From Hydractinia symbiolongicarpus (lineage: Eukaryota > Cnidaria > Hydrozoa > Anthoathecata > Hydractiniidae): a DNA stretch of 64,000 bases. The notes below the pieces were generated by a model. That model saw nothing but the letters and a program-made list of their open reading frames with translations. It did no database searches and was not told where the DNA came from. How positions within the stretch are numbered: position 1 is the stretch's first letter; each line of letters begins with the position of its first letter. This document shows, piece by piece, positions 11,401 to 26,200 of the stretch. Made by a program: the position numbers and the translations under genes. The DNA is taken from the NCBI RefSeq assembly GCF_029227915.1, contig NC_079885.1:28027001-28091000 (forward strand), read 5' to 3'.

Positions 11401-12756
11401 ATGATTGCTGTGGTAGCGCTTCACTTAAAAATTTTTATAAAATAAGTCCTTTTTTTACTGTTGTACCAATCCTAGCCGTTAGTGCGCGCTGAAGAAATGG
11501 AGACAGTTTTAAATACTACATTTCATTGACTTTCTAACGGTATCAGTCCGTTTCAACTACAACCGTTACGTCACATATTCGTACCAACATGTATTTAGTG
11601 ATTTTTTTCCGATATTGCTAAGTTTTATTGTTTTTGACAGTGAAACGATTGCCTGTGGGACTTAATTGAAGTGATTCTGGACTGTGACCTTATGAATGTG
11701 ATAGATGAGCCAATTGGATTCCAAGGAATAACATTCTTCTTAATTTGACATGATTGCTACAATTCAGCGATTACTCTCGGCCCAATGGTAGCGCTTCACT
11801 TAAAAATTTAGACAAAATAAGTCATTTTTTACTGTGGGACCAATCCTAGGCGTTAGCGCGGGCTGAAGAAATAGAGACAGTTTCAAAAACTACATTTCAT
11901 TGACTTTCTAACGGTGTCAATCCGCTTAACTTACAACGGTTGCGTCACGTATTCGTACCAACATGTATTTAGTGATTCTTTTGCGATATTACTAAGTTGT
12001 ATTGCTTTTGACAGTGAAACGATTGACTGTGGGTCTTAATTGAAGTGATTCTGGACTGTGACCTTATAAATGTAATAGATGAGACAATTGGATTACAAGG
12101 AATAACATTCTTCATAATTTGACATGATTTCTGGAATTCAGCGATTACACTCGGCCCTATGGTAGCGCTTCACTTAAACATTTATATAAAATAAGTCATT
12201 TTTTTACTGTGGGACCAATCCTAGCCGTTATCGGGCGCTGAAGAAATAGAAACAGTTTTAAAAACTACATTTCAATGACTTTCTAACGGTATAAATCTGT
12301 TTGAGTTACAACGGTTGCGTCACATATTCGTACCAACATGTATTTAGCGATAGTATTCGGATATTACTAGGATGCATCGCTTTTAACAGTAAAACGATGG
12401 ACTGTGGGACTTAATTGAACTTATTTTGGACTGTGACCTTATAAATGTGATAAGTGAGACAATTGGATTCCAAAGAATAACATTCTTCTTAATTTGACAT
12501 GATTGCTGCAATTCAGCGATTTCCCTCGGCCCAATGGTAACGCTTTACTTAAAAATTTAGATAAAATAAGTCATTTTTTTACTGTGGGACCAATCCTAGC
12601 CGTTAGTGCGCGCTGAAAAAATAGAGAAAGTTTCAAATACTACATTTCATTGACTTTCTAGCGGTATCAGTCCGTTTCAACTACAACGGTTACGTCACGT
12701 ATTCGTACCAACATGTATTTAGTGATTTTTTTCCGATATTACTAAGTTGTATTGCT
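8467..12756 (+). repeat. Satellite array, patchwork of subfamilies A, B and short-form monomers
   Basis: Monomer starts include 8467, 8842, 9216, about 9564 (short form, 348 bp), 9939 and about 10312. The segment about 9090-9725 is repeated at about 10936-11571 (offset 1846, five monomers); both copies have the unusual ACACCCTACCCAATGG and the GGTTGAGTCACATATTTG variant. Subfamily B monomers (GGGCGCTG core, TTTTAAAAACTACATTTCAATG, ATTCGGATATTACTAGGATG) alternate with A. The stretch 9715-11013 also matches 20548-21846. No gene is seen. Confidence 0.95.
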
Positions 12757-15700
12757 TTTGACAGTGAAACGATTGCCTGTGGGACTTAATTGAAGTGATT
12801 CTGGACTGTGACCTTATGAATGTGATAAATGAGCCAATTGGATTCCAAGGAATAACATTCTTCTTAATTTGACATGATTGCTGCAATTCAGCGATTACAC
12901 TCGGCCCAATGGTAGCGCTTCACTTAAAAATTTAGATAAAATAAGTCATTTTTTACTGTGGGACCAATCCTAGCCGTTAGCGCGCGCTGAAGAAATAGAG
13001 ACAGTTTCAAATACTACATTTCAATGACTTTCTAAAGGTATCAGTCCGTTTCAACTGCAACAGTTACGTCACATAATCGTACCAACATGTATTTAGTGAT
13101 TTTTTTCCGATATTACTAAGTTGTATTGCTTTTGACAGTGAAACGATTGCCTGTGTGACTTAATTGAAGTGATTCTGGACTGTGACCTTACTAATGTGAT
13201 AGATGAGCCAATTGGATTCCAAGGAATAACATTCTTCTTAATTTGACATGATTTCTGGAATTCAGCGATTACACTCGGCCCAATGGTAGCGCTTCACTTA
13301 AAAATTTAGATAAAATAAGTCATTTTTTATTGTGGGACCAATCCTAGCTGTTAGCGCGCGCTGACGAATTAGAGACAGTTTCAAATACTACATTTCATTG
13401 ACTTTCTAAAGGTATCAGTCCGTTTCAACTACAACGGTTACGTCACATATCCGTACCAACATGTATTTAGTGATATTTTTCCGATATTACTAAGTTGCAT
13501 TGCTTTTGACAGTGAAACGATTGCCTGTGGGACTTAATTGAAGTGATTCTGGACTGTGACCTTATAAATGTAATAGATGAGACAATTGGATTACAAGGAA
13601 TAAAATTCTTTATAATTTGACATGATTTCTGGAATTCAGCGATTACACTCGGCCCTATGGTTGCGCTTCACTTAAACATTTATATAAAATATGTCATTTT
13701 TTTATTGTGGGACCAATCCTAGCCGTTATCGGGCGCTGAAGAAATAGAAACAGTTTTAAAAACTACATTTCAATGAATTTCTAACGGTATAAATCCGTTT
13801 GAGTTACAACGGTTGCGTCACATATTCGTACCAACATGTATTTAGCGATAGTATTCGGATATTACTAGGATGTATCGCTTTTAACAGTAAAACGATGGAC
13901 TGTGGGACTTAATTGAACTTATTTTGGACTGTGACCTTATAAATGTGATAAGTGAGACAATTGGATTCCAAGGAATAACATTCTTCTTAATTTGACATGA
14001 TTGCTGCAATTCAGCGATTACACTCGGCCCAATGGTAGCGCTTCACTTAAAAATTTAGATAAAATAAGTCATTTTTTATTGTGGGACCAATCCTAGCCGT
14101 TAGCGCGCGCTGAACAATTAGAGACAGTTTCAAATACTACATTTCATTGACTTTCTAAAGGTATCAGTCCATTTCAACTACAACGGTTACGTCACATATC
14201 CGTACCAACATGTATTTAGTGATATTTTTCCGATATTACTAAGTTGCATTGCTTGTGACAGTGAAACGATTGCCTGTGGGACTTAATTGAAGTGATTCTG
14301 GACTGTGACCTTATAAATGTAATAGATGAGACAATTGGATTCCAAGGAATAACATTCTTCTTAACTTGACATGATTGCTGCAATTCAGCGATTACACTCG
14401 GCCAAATGGTAGCGCTTTACTTAAAAATTTAGATAAAATAAGTCAATTTTTAATGTGGGACCAATTCTAGCCGTTAGCGCGCGCTGAAGAAATAGAGACA
14501 GTTTCAAATACTACATTTCATTGACTTTCTAAAGGTATCAGTCCGTTTCAACTACAACGGTTACGTCACATATCCGTACCAACATGTATTTAGTGATATT
14601 TTTTCGATATTACTAAGTTGCATTGCTTTTGACAGTGAAACGATTGCCTGTGGGACTTAATTGAAGTGATTCTGGACTGTGACCTTATGAATGTGATAAA
14701 TGAGCCAATTGGATTCCAAGGAATAACATTCTTCTTAATTTGACATGATTGCTGCAATTCAGCGATTACACTCGGCCCAATGGTAGCGCTTCACTTAAAA
14801 ACTTAAATAAAATAAGTCATTTTTTTACTGTGGGACCAGTCCTAGCCGTTAGTGCGCGCTGAAAAAATAGAGAAAGTTTCAAATACTACATTTCATTGAC
14901 TTTCTAAAGGTATCAGTCCGTTTCAACTACAACGGTTACGTCACATATTCGTACCAACATGTTTTTAGTGATTTTTTTCCAATATTACTAAGTTGTATTG
15001 CTTTTGACAGTGAAACGATTGCCTGTGGGACTTTTAGTTGAAGTGATTCTGGACTGTGACCTTATTAATGTGATAGATGAGCCAATTGGATTCCAAGGAA
15101 TAACATTCTTCTTAATTTGACATGATTGCTGCAATTCAGCGATTACACTCGGCCCAATAGTAGCGCTTCACTTAAAAATTTAGATAAAATAAGTCATTTT
15201 TTATTGTGGGACCAATCCTAGCCGTTAGCGCGCGCTGAAGAATTAGAGACAGTTTCAAATACTACATTTCATTGACTTTCTAAAGGTATCAGTCCGTTTC
15301 AACTACAACGGTTACGTCACATATCCGTACCAACATGTATTTAGTGATATTTTTCCGATATTACTAAGTTGCATTGCTTTTGACAGTGAAACAATTGCCT
15401 GTGTGACTTAATTGAAGTGATTCTGGACTGTGACCTTATAAATGTAATATATGAGACAATTGGATTACAAGGAATAACATTCTTCAAAATTTGACATGAT
15501 TTCTGGAATTCAGTGATTACACTCGGCCCTATGGTTGCGCTTCACTTAAACATTTATATAAAATATGTCATTTTTTTACTGTGGGACCAATCCTAGGCAT
15601 TATCGGGCGCTGAAGAAATAGAAACAGTTTTAAAAACTACATTTCAATGAATTTCTAACGGTATAAATCCGTTTGAGTTACAACGGTTGCGTCACATATT

Positions 15701-16501
15701 CGTACCAACATGTATTTAGCGATAGTACTCAGATATTACTAGGATGTATCGCTTTTAACAGTAAAACGATGGACTGTGGGACTTAATTGAACTTATTTTG
15801 GACTGTGACCTTCTAAATGTGATAAGTGAAACAATTGGATTCCAAGGAATAACATTCTTCTTAATTTGACATGATTGCTGCAATTCAGCGATTACACTCG
15901 GCACAATGGTAGCGCTTTACTTAAAAATTTAGAAAAAATAAGTCAATTTTTAGTGTGGGACCAATCCTAGCCGTTAGCGCGCGCTGAAGAAATAGAGACA
16001 GTTTCAAATACTACATTTCTTTGACTTTCTAAAGGTATCAGTCCGTTTTAACTACAACGGTTACGTCACATATCCGTACCAACATGTATTTAGTGATATT
16101 TTTCCGATATTACTAAGTTGCATTGCTTTTGACAGTGAAACGATTGCCTGTGGGACTTAATTGAAGTGATTCTTGACTGTGACCTTATTAATGTGATAGA
16201 TGAGCCAATTGGATTCCAAGGAATAACAGTCTTCTTAATTTGACATGATTTCTGGAATTCAGCGATTACACTCGGCCCAATGGTAGCGCTTCACTTAAAA
16301 ATTTAGAAAAAATAAGTCAATTTTTAGTGTGGGACCAATCCTAGCCGTTAGCGCGCGCTGAAGAAATAGAGACAGTTTCAAATACTACATTTCTTTAACT
16401 TTCTAAAGGTATCAGTCCGTTTCAACTACAACGGTTACGTCACATATCCGTACCAACATGTATTTAGTGATATTTTTCCGATATTGCTAAGTTGTATTTC
16501 T
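12757..16501 (+). repeat. Higher-order repeat, 10-monomer unit, copy 1
   Basis: Ten monomers with starts from 12909 to about 16280 make a unit that is repeated immediately downstream at offset 3745 (3744 after a 1-base T-tract change near 14990). The copies share private variants in the same order: GCTGACGAATTAG (13361), a B-type monomer with TTTATTGTGGGACC, GCTGAACAATTAG, CCATTTCAACTAC, TTTTAGTTGAAGTG and AACAGTCTTCTTAA (about 16225). Only a handful of differences were noticed (for example near 13060, 13348, 14253 and 14990). B-type monomers sit five apart inside the unit, hinting at an older five-monomer unit. Confidence 0.92.
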
Positions 16502-19500
16502 TTTGACAGTGAAACGATTGCCTGTGGGACTTAATTGAAGTGATTCTGGACTGTGACCTTATGAATGTGATAAATGAGCCAATTGGATTCCAAGGAATAA
16601 CATTCTTCTTAATTTGACATGATTGCTGCAATTCAGCGATTACACTCGGCCCAATGGTAGCGCTTCACTTAAAAATTTAGATAAAATAAGTCATTTTTTA
16701 CTGTGGGACCAATCCTAGCCGTTAGCGCGCGCTGAAGAAATAGAGACAGTTTCAAATACTACATTTCAATGACTTTCTAAAGGTATCAGTCCGTTTCAAC
16801 TGCAACGGTTACGTCACATAATCGTACCAACATGTATTTAGTGATTTTTTTCCGATATTACTAAGTTGTATTGCTTTTGACAGTGAAACGATTGCCTGTG
16901 TGACTTAATTGAAGTGATTCTGGACTGTGACCTTACTAATGTGATAGATGAGCCAATTGGATTCCAAGGAATAACATTCTTCTTAATTTGACATGATTTC
17001 TGGAATTCAGCGATTACACTCGGCCCAATGGTAGCGCTTCACTTAAAAATTTAGATAAAATAAGTCATTTTTTATTGTGGGACCAATCCTAGCCGTTAGC
17101 GCGCGCTGACGAATTAGAGACAGTTTCAAATACTACATTTCATTGACTTTCTAAAGGTATCAGTCCGTTTCAACTACAACGGTTACGTCACATATCCGTA
17201 CCAACATGTATTTAGTGATATTTTTCCGATATTACTAAGTTGCATTGCTTTTGACAGTGAAACGATTGCCTGTGGGACTTAATTGAAGTGATTCTGGACT
17301 GTGACCTTATAAATGTAATAGATGAGACAATTGGATTACAAGGAATAAAATTCTTTATAATTTGACATGATTTCTGGAATTCAGCGATTACACTCGGCCC
17401 TATGGTTGCGCTTCACTTAAACATTTATATAAAATATGTCATTTTTTTATTGTGGGACCAATCCTAGCCGTTATCGGGCGCTGAAGAAATAGAAACAGTT
17501 TTAAAAACTACATTTCAATGAATTTCTAACGGTATAAATCCGTTTGAGTTACAACGGTTGCGTCACATATTCGTACCAACATGTATTTAGCGATAGTATT
17601 CGGATATTACTAGGATGTATCGCTTTTAACAGTAAAACGATGGACTGTGGGACTTAATTGAACTTATTTTGGACTGTGACCTTATAAATGTGATAAGTGA
17701 GACAATTGGATTCCAAGGAATAACATTCTTCTTAATTTGACATGATTGCTGCAATTCAGCGATTACACTCGGCCCAATGGTAGCGCTTCACTTAAAAATT
17801 TAGATAAAATAAGTCATTTTTTATTGTGGGACCAATCCTAGCCGTTAGCGCGCGCTGAACAATTAGAGACAGTTTCAAATACTACATTTCATTGACTTTC
17901 TAAAGGTATCAGTCCATTTCAACTACAACGGTTACGTCACATATCCGTACCAACATGTATTTAGTGATATTTTTCCGATATTACTAAGTTGCATTGCTTT
18001 TGACAGTGAAACGATTGCCTGTGGGACTTAATTGAAGTGATTCTGGACTGTGACCTTATAAATGTAATAGATGAGACAATTGGATTCCAAGGAATAACAT
18101 TCTTCTTAACTTGACATGATTGCTGCAATTCAGCGATTACACTCGGCCAAATGGTAGCGCTTTACTTAAAAATTTAGATAAAATAAGTCAATTTTTAATG
18201 TGGGACCAATTCTAGCCGTTAGCGCGCGCTGAAGAAATAGAGACAGTTTCAAATACTACATTTCATTGACTTTCTAAAGGTATCAGTCCGTTTCAACTAC
18301 AACGGTTACGTCACATATCCGTACCAACATGTATTTAGTGATATTTTTTCGATATTACTAAGTTGCATTGCTTTTGACAGTGAAACGATTGCCTGTGGGA
18401 CTTAATTGAAGTGATTCTGGACTGTGACCTTATGAATGTGATAAATGAGCCAATTGGATTCCAAGGAATAACATTCTTCTTAATTTGACATGATTGCTGC
18501 AATTCAGCGATTACACTCGGCCCAATGGTAGCGCTTCACTTAAAAACTTAAATAAAATAAGTCATTTTTTTACTGTGGGACCAGTCCTAGCCGTTAGTGC
18601 GCGCTGAAAAAATAGAGAAAGTTTCAAATACTACATTTCATTGACTTTCTAAAGGTATCAGTCCGTTTCAACTACAACGGTTACGTCACATATTCGTACC
18701 AACATGTTTTTAGTGATTTTTTCCAATATTACTAAGTTGTATTGCTTTTGACAGTGAAACGATTGCCTGTGGGACTTTTAGTTGAAGTGATTCTGGACTG
18801 TGACCTTATTAATGTGATAGATGAGCCAATTGGATTCCAAGGAATAACATTCTTCTTAATTTGACATGATTGCTGCAATTCAGCGATTACACTCGGCCCA
18901 ATAGTAGCGCTTCACTTAAAAATTTAGATAAAATAAGTCATTTTTTATTGTGGGACCAATCCTAGCCGTTAGCGCGCGCTGAAGAATTAGAGACAGTTTC
19001 AAATACTACATTTCATTGACTTTCTAAAGGTATCAGTCCGTTTCAACTACAACGGTTACGTCACATATCCGTACCAACATGTATTTAGTGATATTTTTCC
19101 GATATTACTAAGTTGCATTGCTTTTGACAGTGAAACAATTGCCTGTGTGACTTAATTGAAGTGATTCTGGACTGTGACCTTATAAATGTAATATATGAGA
19201 CAATTGGATTACAAGGAATAACATTCTTCAAAATTTGACATGATTTCTGGAATTCAGTGATTACACTCGGCCCTATGGTTGCGCTTCACTTAAACATTTA
19301 TATAAAATATGTCATTTTTTTACTGTGGGACCAATCCTAGGCATTATCGGGCGCTGAAGAAATAGAAACAGTTTTAAAAACTACATTTCAATGAATTTCT
19401 AACGGTATAAATCCGTTTGAGTTACAACGGTTGCGTCACATATTCGTACCAACATGTATTTAGCGATAGTACTCAGATATTACTAGGATGTATCGCTTTT

Positions 19501-20229
19501 AACAGTAAAACGATGGACTGTGGGACTTAATTGAACTTATTTTGGACTGTGACCTTCTAAATGTGATAAGTGAAACAATTGGATTCCAAGGAATAACATT
19601 CTTCTTAATTTGACATGATTGCTGCAATTCAGCGATTACACTCGGCACAATGGTAGCGCTTTACTTAAAAATTTAGAAAAAATAAGTCAATTTTTAGTGT
19701 GGGACCAATCCTAGCCGTTAGCGCGCGCTGAAGAAATAGAGACAGTTTCAAATACTACATTTCTTTGACTTTCTAAAGGTATCAGTCCGTTTTAACTACA
19801 ACGGTTACGTCACATATCCGTACCAACATGTATTTAGTGATATTTTTCCGATATTACTAAGTTGCATTGCTTTTGACAGTGAAACGATTGCCTGTGGGAC
19901 TTAATTGAAGTGATTCTTGACTGTGACCTTATTAATGTGATAGATGAGCCAATTGGATTCCAAGGAATAACAGTCTTCTTAATTTGACATGATTTCTGGA
20001 ATTCAGCGATTACACTCGGCCCAATGGTAGCGCTTCACTTAAAAATTTAGAAAAAATAAGTCAATTTTTAGTGTGGGACCAATCCTAGCCGTTAGCGCGC
20101 GCTGAAGAAATAGAGACAGTTTCAAATACTACATTTCTTTAACTTTCTAAAGGTATCAGTCCGTTTCAACTACAACGGTTACGTCACATATCCGTACCAA
20201 CATGTATTTAGTGATATTTTTCCGATATT
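16502..20229 (+). repeat. Higher-order repeat, 10-monomer unit, copy 2
   Basis: This is the direct tandem copy of 12757-16501. The match starts after ATATTGCTAAGTTGTATTTC (16480s), where copy 1 has ATTACTAAGTTGTATTGC, and ends near 20229, where the same two spellings separate the copies again. The copy junction thus lies inside one monomer at the GATATTRCTAAG segment. Divergence is far below that between neighbouring monomers, so the duplication is recent relative to the array. Confidence 0.92.
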
Positions 20230-23200
20230 ACTAAGTTGCATTGCTTTTGACAGTGAAACGATTGCCTGTGGGACTTAATTGAAGTGATTCTTGACTGTGA
20301 CCTTATTAATGTGATAGATGAGCCAATTGGATGCCAAGGAATAACATTCTTCTTAATTTGACATGATTTCTGGAATTCAGCGATTACACTCGGCCCAATG
20401 GTAGCGCTTCACTTAAAAATTTAGATAAAATAAGTCATTTTTTATTGTGGGACCAATCCTAGCCGTTAGCGCGCGCTGAAGAATTAGAGACAGTTTCAAA
20501 TACTACATTTCATTGACTTTCTAAAGGTATCAGTCCGTTTCAACTACAACGGTTACGTCACATATCCGTACCAACATGTATTTAGTGATATTTTTCCGAT
20601 ATTACTAAGTTGCATTGCTTTTGACAGTGAAACGATTGCCTGTGGGACTTAGTTGAAGTGATTCTGGACTGTGACCTTATAAATGTAATAGATGAGAAAA
20701 TTGGATTACAAGGAATAACATTCTTCATAATTTGACATGATTTCTGGAATTCAGCGATTACACTCGGACCTATGGTAGCGCTTCACTTAAACATTTATAT
20801 AAAGAAAGTCATTTTTTTACTGTGGGACCAATCCTAGCCGTTATCGGGCGCTGAAAGAATAGAAACAGTTTTAAAAACTACATTTCAATGACTTTCTAAC
20901 GGTATAAATCCGTTTGAGTTACAACGGTTGCGTCACATATTCGTACCAACATGTATTTAGCGATAGTATTCGGATATTACTAGGATGTATCGCTTTTAAC
21001 AGTAAAACGATTGGCTGTGGGACTTAATTGAACTTATTTTGGACTGTGACCTTATAAATGTGATAAGTGAGACAATTGGACCAAAGAAATAACATTCTTC
21101 TTACCTTGACATGATTGCTGGAATTTACCGATTTCACTGGGCGCTGTGGTAGCGCTTCACTTAAAAATTTTTATAAAAGAATTACTTTTTTACTGTTGGA
21201 CAAATCCTAGCCGTTAGTGCGCGCTGAAGAAATAGAAACAGTTTTAAAAACTACATTTCAATGACTTTCTAACGGTATAAATCCGTTTGAGTTACAACGG
21301 TTACGTCACATATCCGTACCAACATGTATTTAGTAATATTTTTCCGATATTACTAAGTTGCATTGCTTTTGACAGTGAAACGATTGCCTGTGGGACTTAA
21401 TTGAAGTGATTCTGGACTGTGACCTTATGAATGTGATAAATGAGCCAATTGGATTCCAAGGAATAACATTCTTCTTAATTTGACATGATTGCTGCAATTC
21501 AGCGATTACACTCGGCCCAATGGTAGCGCTTCACCTAAAAACTTATATAAAATAAGTCATTTTTTTACTGTGGGACCAATCCTAGCCGTTAGTGCGCGCT
21601 GAAAAAATAGAGAAAGTTTCAAATACTACATTTCATTGACTTTCTAAAGGTATCAGTCCGTTTCAACTACAACGGTTACGTCACATATTCGTACCAACAT
21701 GTATTTAGTGATTTTTTTCCGATATTACTAAGTTGTATTGCTTTTGACAGTGAAACGATTGCCCGTGAGACTTAATTGAAGTGATTCTGGACTGTGACCT
21801 TATTAATGTGATAGATGAGCCAATTGGATTCCAAGGAATAACATTCTTCATAATTTGACATGATTTCTGGAATTCAGCGATTACCCTCGGCCCTATGGTA
21901 GCGCTTCACTTAAACATTTATATAAAATATGTCATTTTTTTACTGTGGGACCAATCCTAGCCGTTATCGGCGCTGAAGAAATAGAAACAGTTTTAAAAAC
22001 TACATTTCAATGAATTTCTAACGGTATAAATCCGTTTGAGTTATAACGGTTGCGTCACATATTCGTACCAACATGTATTTAGCGATAGTATTCGGATATT
22101 ACTAGGATGTATCGCTTTTAACAGTAAAACGATGGACTGTGGGACTTAATTGAACTTATTTTGGACTGTGACCTTATAAATGTGATAAGTGAGACAATTG
22201 GATTCCAAGGAATAACATTCTTCTTAATTTGACATGATTGCTGCAATTCAGCGATTACACTCGGCCCAATGGTAGCGCTTTACTTAAAAATTTAGAAAAA
22301 ATAAGTCAATTTTTAGTGTGGGACCAATCCTAGCCGTTAGCGCGCGCTGAAGAAATAGAGACAGTTTCAAATACTACATTTCTTTGACTTTCTAAAGGTA
22401 TCAGTTCGTTTCAACTACAACGGTTACGTCACATATCCGTACCAACATGTATTTAGTGATATTTTTCCGATATTACTAAGTTGCATTGCTTTTGACAGTG
22501 AAACGATTGCCTGTGGGACTTAATTGAAGTGATTCTTGACTGTGACCTTATTAATGTGATAGATGAGCCAATTGGATTCCAAGGAATAACATTCTTCTTA
22601 ATTTGACATGATTTCTGGAATTCAGCGATTACACTCGGCCCAATGGTAGCGCTTCACTTAAAAATTCAGATAAAATAAGTCATTTTTTATTGTGGGACCA
22701 ATCCTAGCCGTTAGCGCGCGCTGAAGAATTAGAGACAGTTTCAAATACTACATTTCATTGACTTTCTAAAGGTATCAGTCCGTTTCAACTACAACGGTCA
22801 CGTCACATATCCGTACCAACATGTATTTAGTGATATTTTTCCGATATTACTAAGTTGCATTGCTTTTGACAGTGAAACGATTGCCTGTGGGACTTAGTTG
22901 AAGTGATTCTGGACTGTGACCTTATAAATGTAATAGATGAGACAATTGGATTACAAGGAATAACATTCTTCATAATTTGACATGATTTCTGGAATTCAGC
23001 GATTACACTCGGCCCTATGGTAGCGCTTCACTTAAACATTTATATAAAGTAAGTCATTTTTTTACTGTGGGACCAATCCTAGCCGTTATCGGGCGCTGAA
23101 AGAATAGAAACAGTTTTAAAAACTATATTTCAATGACTTTCTAACGGTATAAATCCGTTTGAGTTACAACGGTTGCGTCACATATTCGTACCAACATGTA

Positions 23201-26200
23201 TTTAGCGATAGTATTCGGATATTACTAGGATGTATCGCTTTTAACAGTAAAACGATTGGCTGTGGGACTTAATTGAACTTATTTTGGACTGTGACCTTAT
23301 AAATGTGATAAGTGAGACAATTGGACCAAAGAAATAACATTCTTCTTACCTTGACATGATTGCTGGAATTTACCGATTTCACTCGGCCCTATGGTAGCGC
23401 TTCACTTAAACATTTATATAAAGTAAGTCATTTTTTTACTGTGGGACCAATCCTAGCCGTTATCGGGCGCTGAAAAAATAGAAACAGTTTTAAAAACTAC
23501 ATTTCAATGACTTTCTAACGGTATAAATCCGTTTGAGTTACAACGATTGCGTCACATATTCGTACCAACGTGTATTTAGTGATTCTTTTCCGATATTACT
23601 AAGTTGTATTGCTTTTGACAGTGAAACGATTGACTGTGGGTCTTAATTGAAGTGATTCTGTACTGTGACCTTATAAATGTAATAAATGAGCCAATTGGAC
23701 TCCAAGGAAGAACATTCTTCTTAATTTGACATGATTGCTGGAATTCAGCGATTACACTCGGCCCTAAGGTAGCGCTTCACTTGAAAATTTATATAAAATA
23801 AGTCAGTTTTTACTGTGGGACCAATCCTGGCCGTTAGCACGCGCTGAATAAATAGGAACAGTTTCAAAGACTACATTTCATTGACCTTCTGGCGGTGTAA
23901 ATCCGTTTGAGTTACAACGGTTGCGTCACATATTCGTACCAACATGTATTTAGCGATAGTTTTCGGATATTACTAGGATGCATCGCTTTTAACAGTGAAA
24001 CGATGGACTGTGGGACTTAATTGAACTTATTTTGGACTGTGACCTTATAAATGTGATAAGTGAGACAATTGGACCCAAGAAATAACATTCTTCTTACCTT
24101 GACATGATTGCTGTGGTAGCGCTTCACTTAAAAATTTTTATAAAATAAGTCTTTTTTACTGTTGGACCAATCCTAGCCGTTAGTGCGCGCTGAAGAAATG
24201 GAGACAGTTTCAAATACTACATTTCATTGACTTTCTAACGGTATCAGTCCGTTTCAACTGCAACGGTTACGTCACATAATCGTACCAACATGTATTTAGT
24301 GATTTTTTTCCGATATTACTAAGTTGTATTGCTTTTGACAGTGAAACGATTGCCTGTGGGACTTAATTGAAGTGATTCTGGACTGTGACCTTATTAATGT
24401 GATAGATGAGCCAATTGGATTCCAAGGAATAACATTCTTCTTAATTTGACATGATTTCTGGAATTCAGCGATTACACTCGGCCCTATGGTAGCGCTTCAC
24501 TTAAACATTTATATAAAATATGTCATTTTTTTACTGTGGGACCAATCCTAGCTGTTATCGGGCGCTGAAGAAATAGAAACAGTTTTAAAAACTACATTTC
24601 AATGAATTTCTAACGGTATAAATCCGTTTGAGTTACAACGGTTGCGACACATATTCGTACCAACATGTATTTAGCGATAGTATTCGGACATTACTAGGAT
24701 GTATCGCTTTTAACAGTAAAACGATGGACTGTGGGACTTAATTGAACTTATTTTGGACTGTGACCTTATAAATGTGATAAGTGAGACAATTGGATTCCAA
24801 GGAATAACATTCTTCTTAATTTGACATGATTGCTGCAATTCAGCGATTACACTCGGCCCAATGGTAGCGCTTTACTTAAAAATTTAGAAAAAATAAGTCA
24901 ATTTTTAGTGTGGGACCAATCCTAGCCGTTAGCGCGCGCTGAAGAAATAGAGACAGTTTCAAATACTACATTTCTTTGACTTTCTAAAGGTATCAGTCCG
25001 TTTCAACTACAACGGTTACGTCACATATCCGTACCAACATGTATTTAGTGATATTTTTCCGATATTACTAAGTTGCATTGCTTTTGAGAGTGAAACGATT
25101 GCCTGTGGGACTTAATTGAAGTGATTCTTGACTGTGACCTTATTAATGTGATAGATGAGCCAATTGTATTCCAAGGAATAACATTCTTCTTAATTTGACA
25201 TGATTTCTGGAATTCAGCGATTACACTCGGCCCAATGGTAGCGCTTCACTTAAAAATTTAGATAAAATAAGTCATTTTTTATTGTGGGACCAACCCTAGC
25301 CGTTAGCGCGCGCTGAAGAATTAGAGACAGTTTCAAATACTACATTTCATTGACTTTCTAAAGGTATCAGTCCATTTCAACTACAACGGTTACGTCACAT
25401 ATCCGTACCAACATGTATTTAGTGATATTTTTCCGATATTACTAAGTTGCATTGCTTTTGACAGTGAAACGATTGCCTGTGGGACTTAGTTGAAGTGATT
25501 CTGGACTGTGACCTTATAAATGTAATAGATGAGACAATTGGATTACAAGGAATAACATTCTTCATAATTTGACATGATTTCTGGAATTCAGCGATTACAC
25601 TCGGCCCTATGATTTCTGGAATTCAGCGATTACACTTGGCCCTATGGTAGCGCTTCACTTAAACATTTATATAAACTAAGTCAGTTTTTACTGTGGGACC
25701 AATCCTGGCCGTTAGCACGCGCTGAATAAATAGGAACAGTTTCAAAGACTACATTTTATTGATCTTCTGGCGGTGTAAATCCGTTTGAGTTACAACGGTT
25801 GCGTCACATATTCGTACCAACATGTATTTAGCGATAGTATTCGGATATTACTTGGATGCATCGCTTTTAACAGTGAAACGATGGACTGTGGGACTTAATT
25901 GAACTTATTTTGGACTGTGACCTTATAAATGTGATAAGTGAGACAATTAGACCCAAGAAATAACATTCTTCTTACTTTGACATGATTGCTGTGGTAGCGC
26001 TTCACTTAAACATTTATATAAAAGAAGTCATTTTTTTACTGTGGGACCAATCCTAGCCGTTATCGGGCGCTGAAAAAATAGAAACAGTTTTAAAAACTAC
26101 ATTTCAATGACTTTCTAACGGTATAAATCCGTTTGAGTTACAACGGTTGCGTCACATATTCGTACCAACATGTATTTAGTGATTCTTTTCCGATATTACT

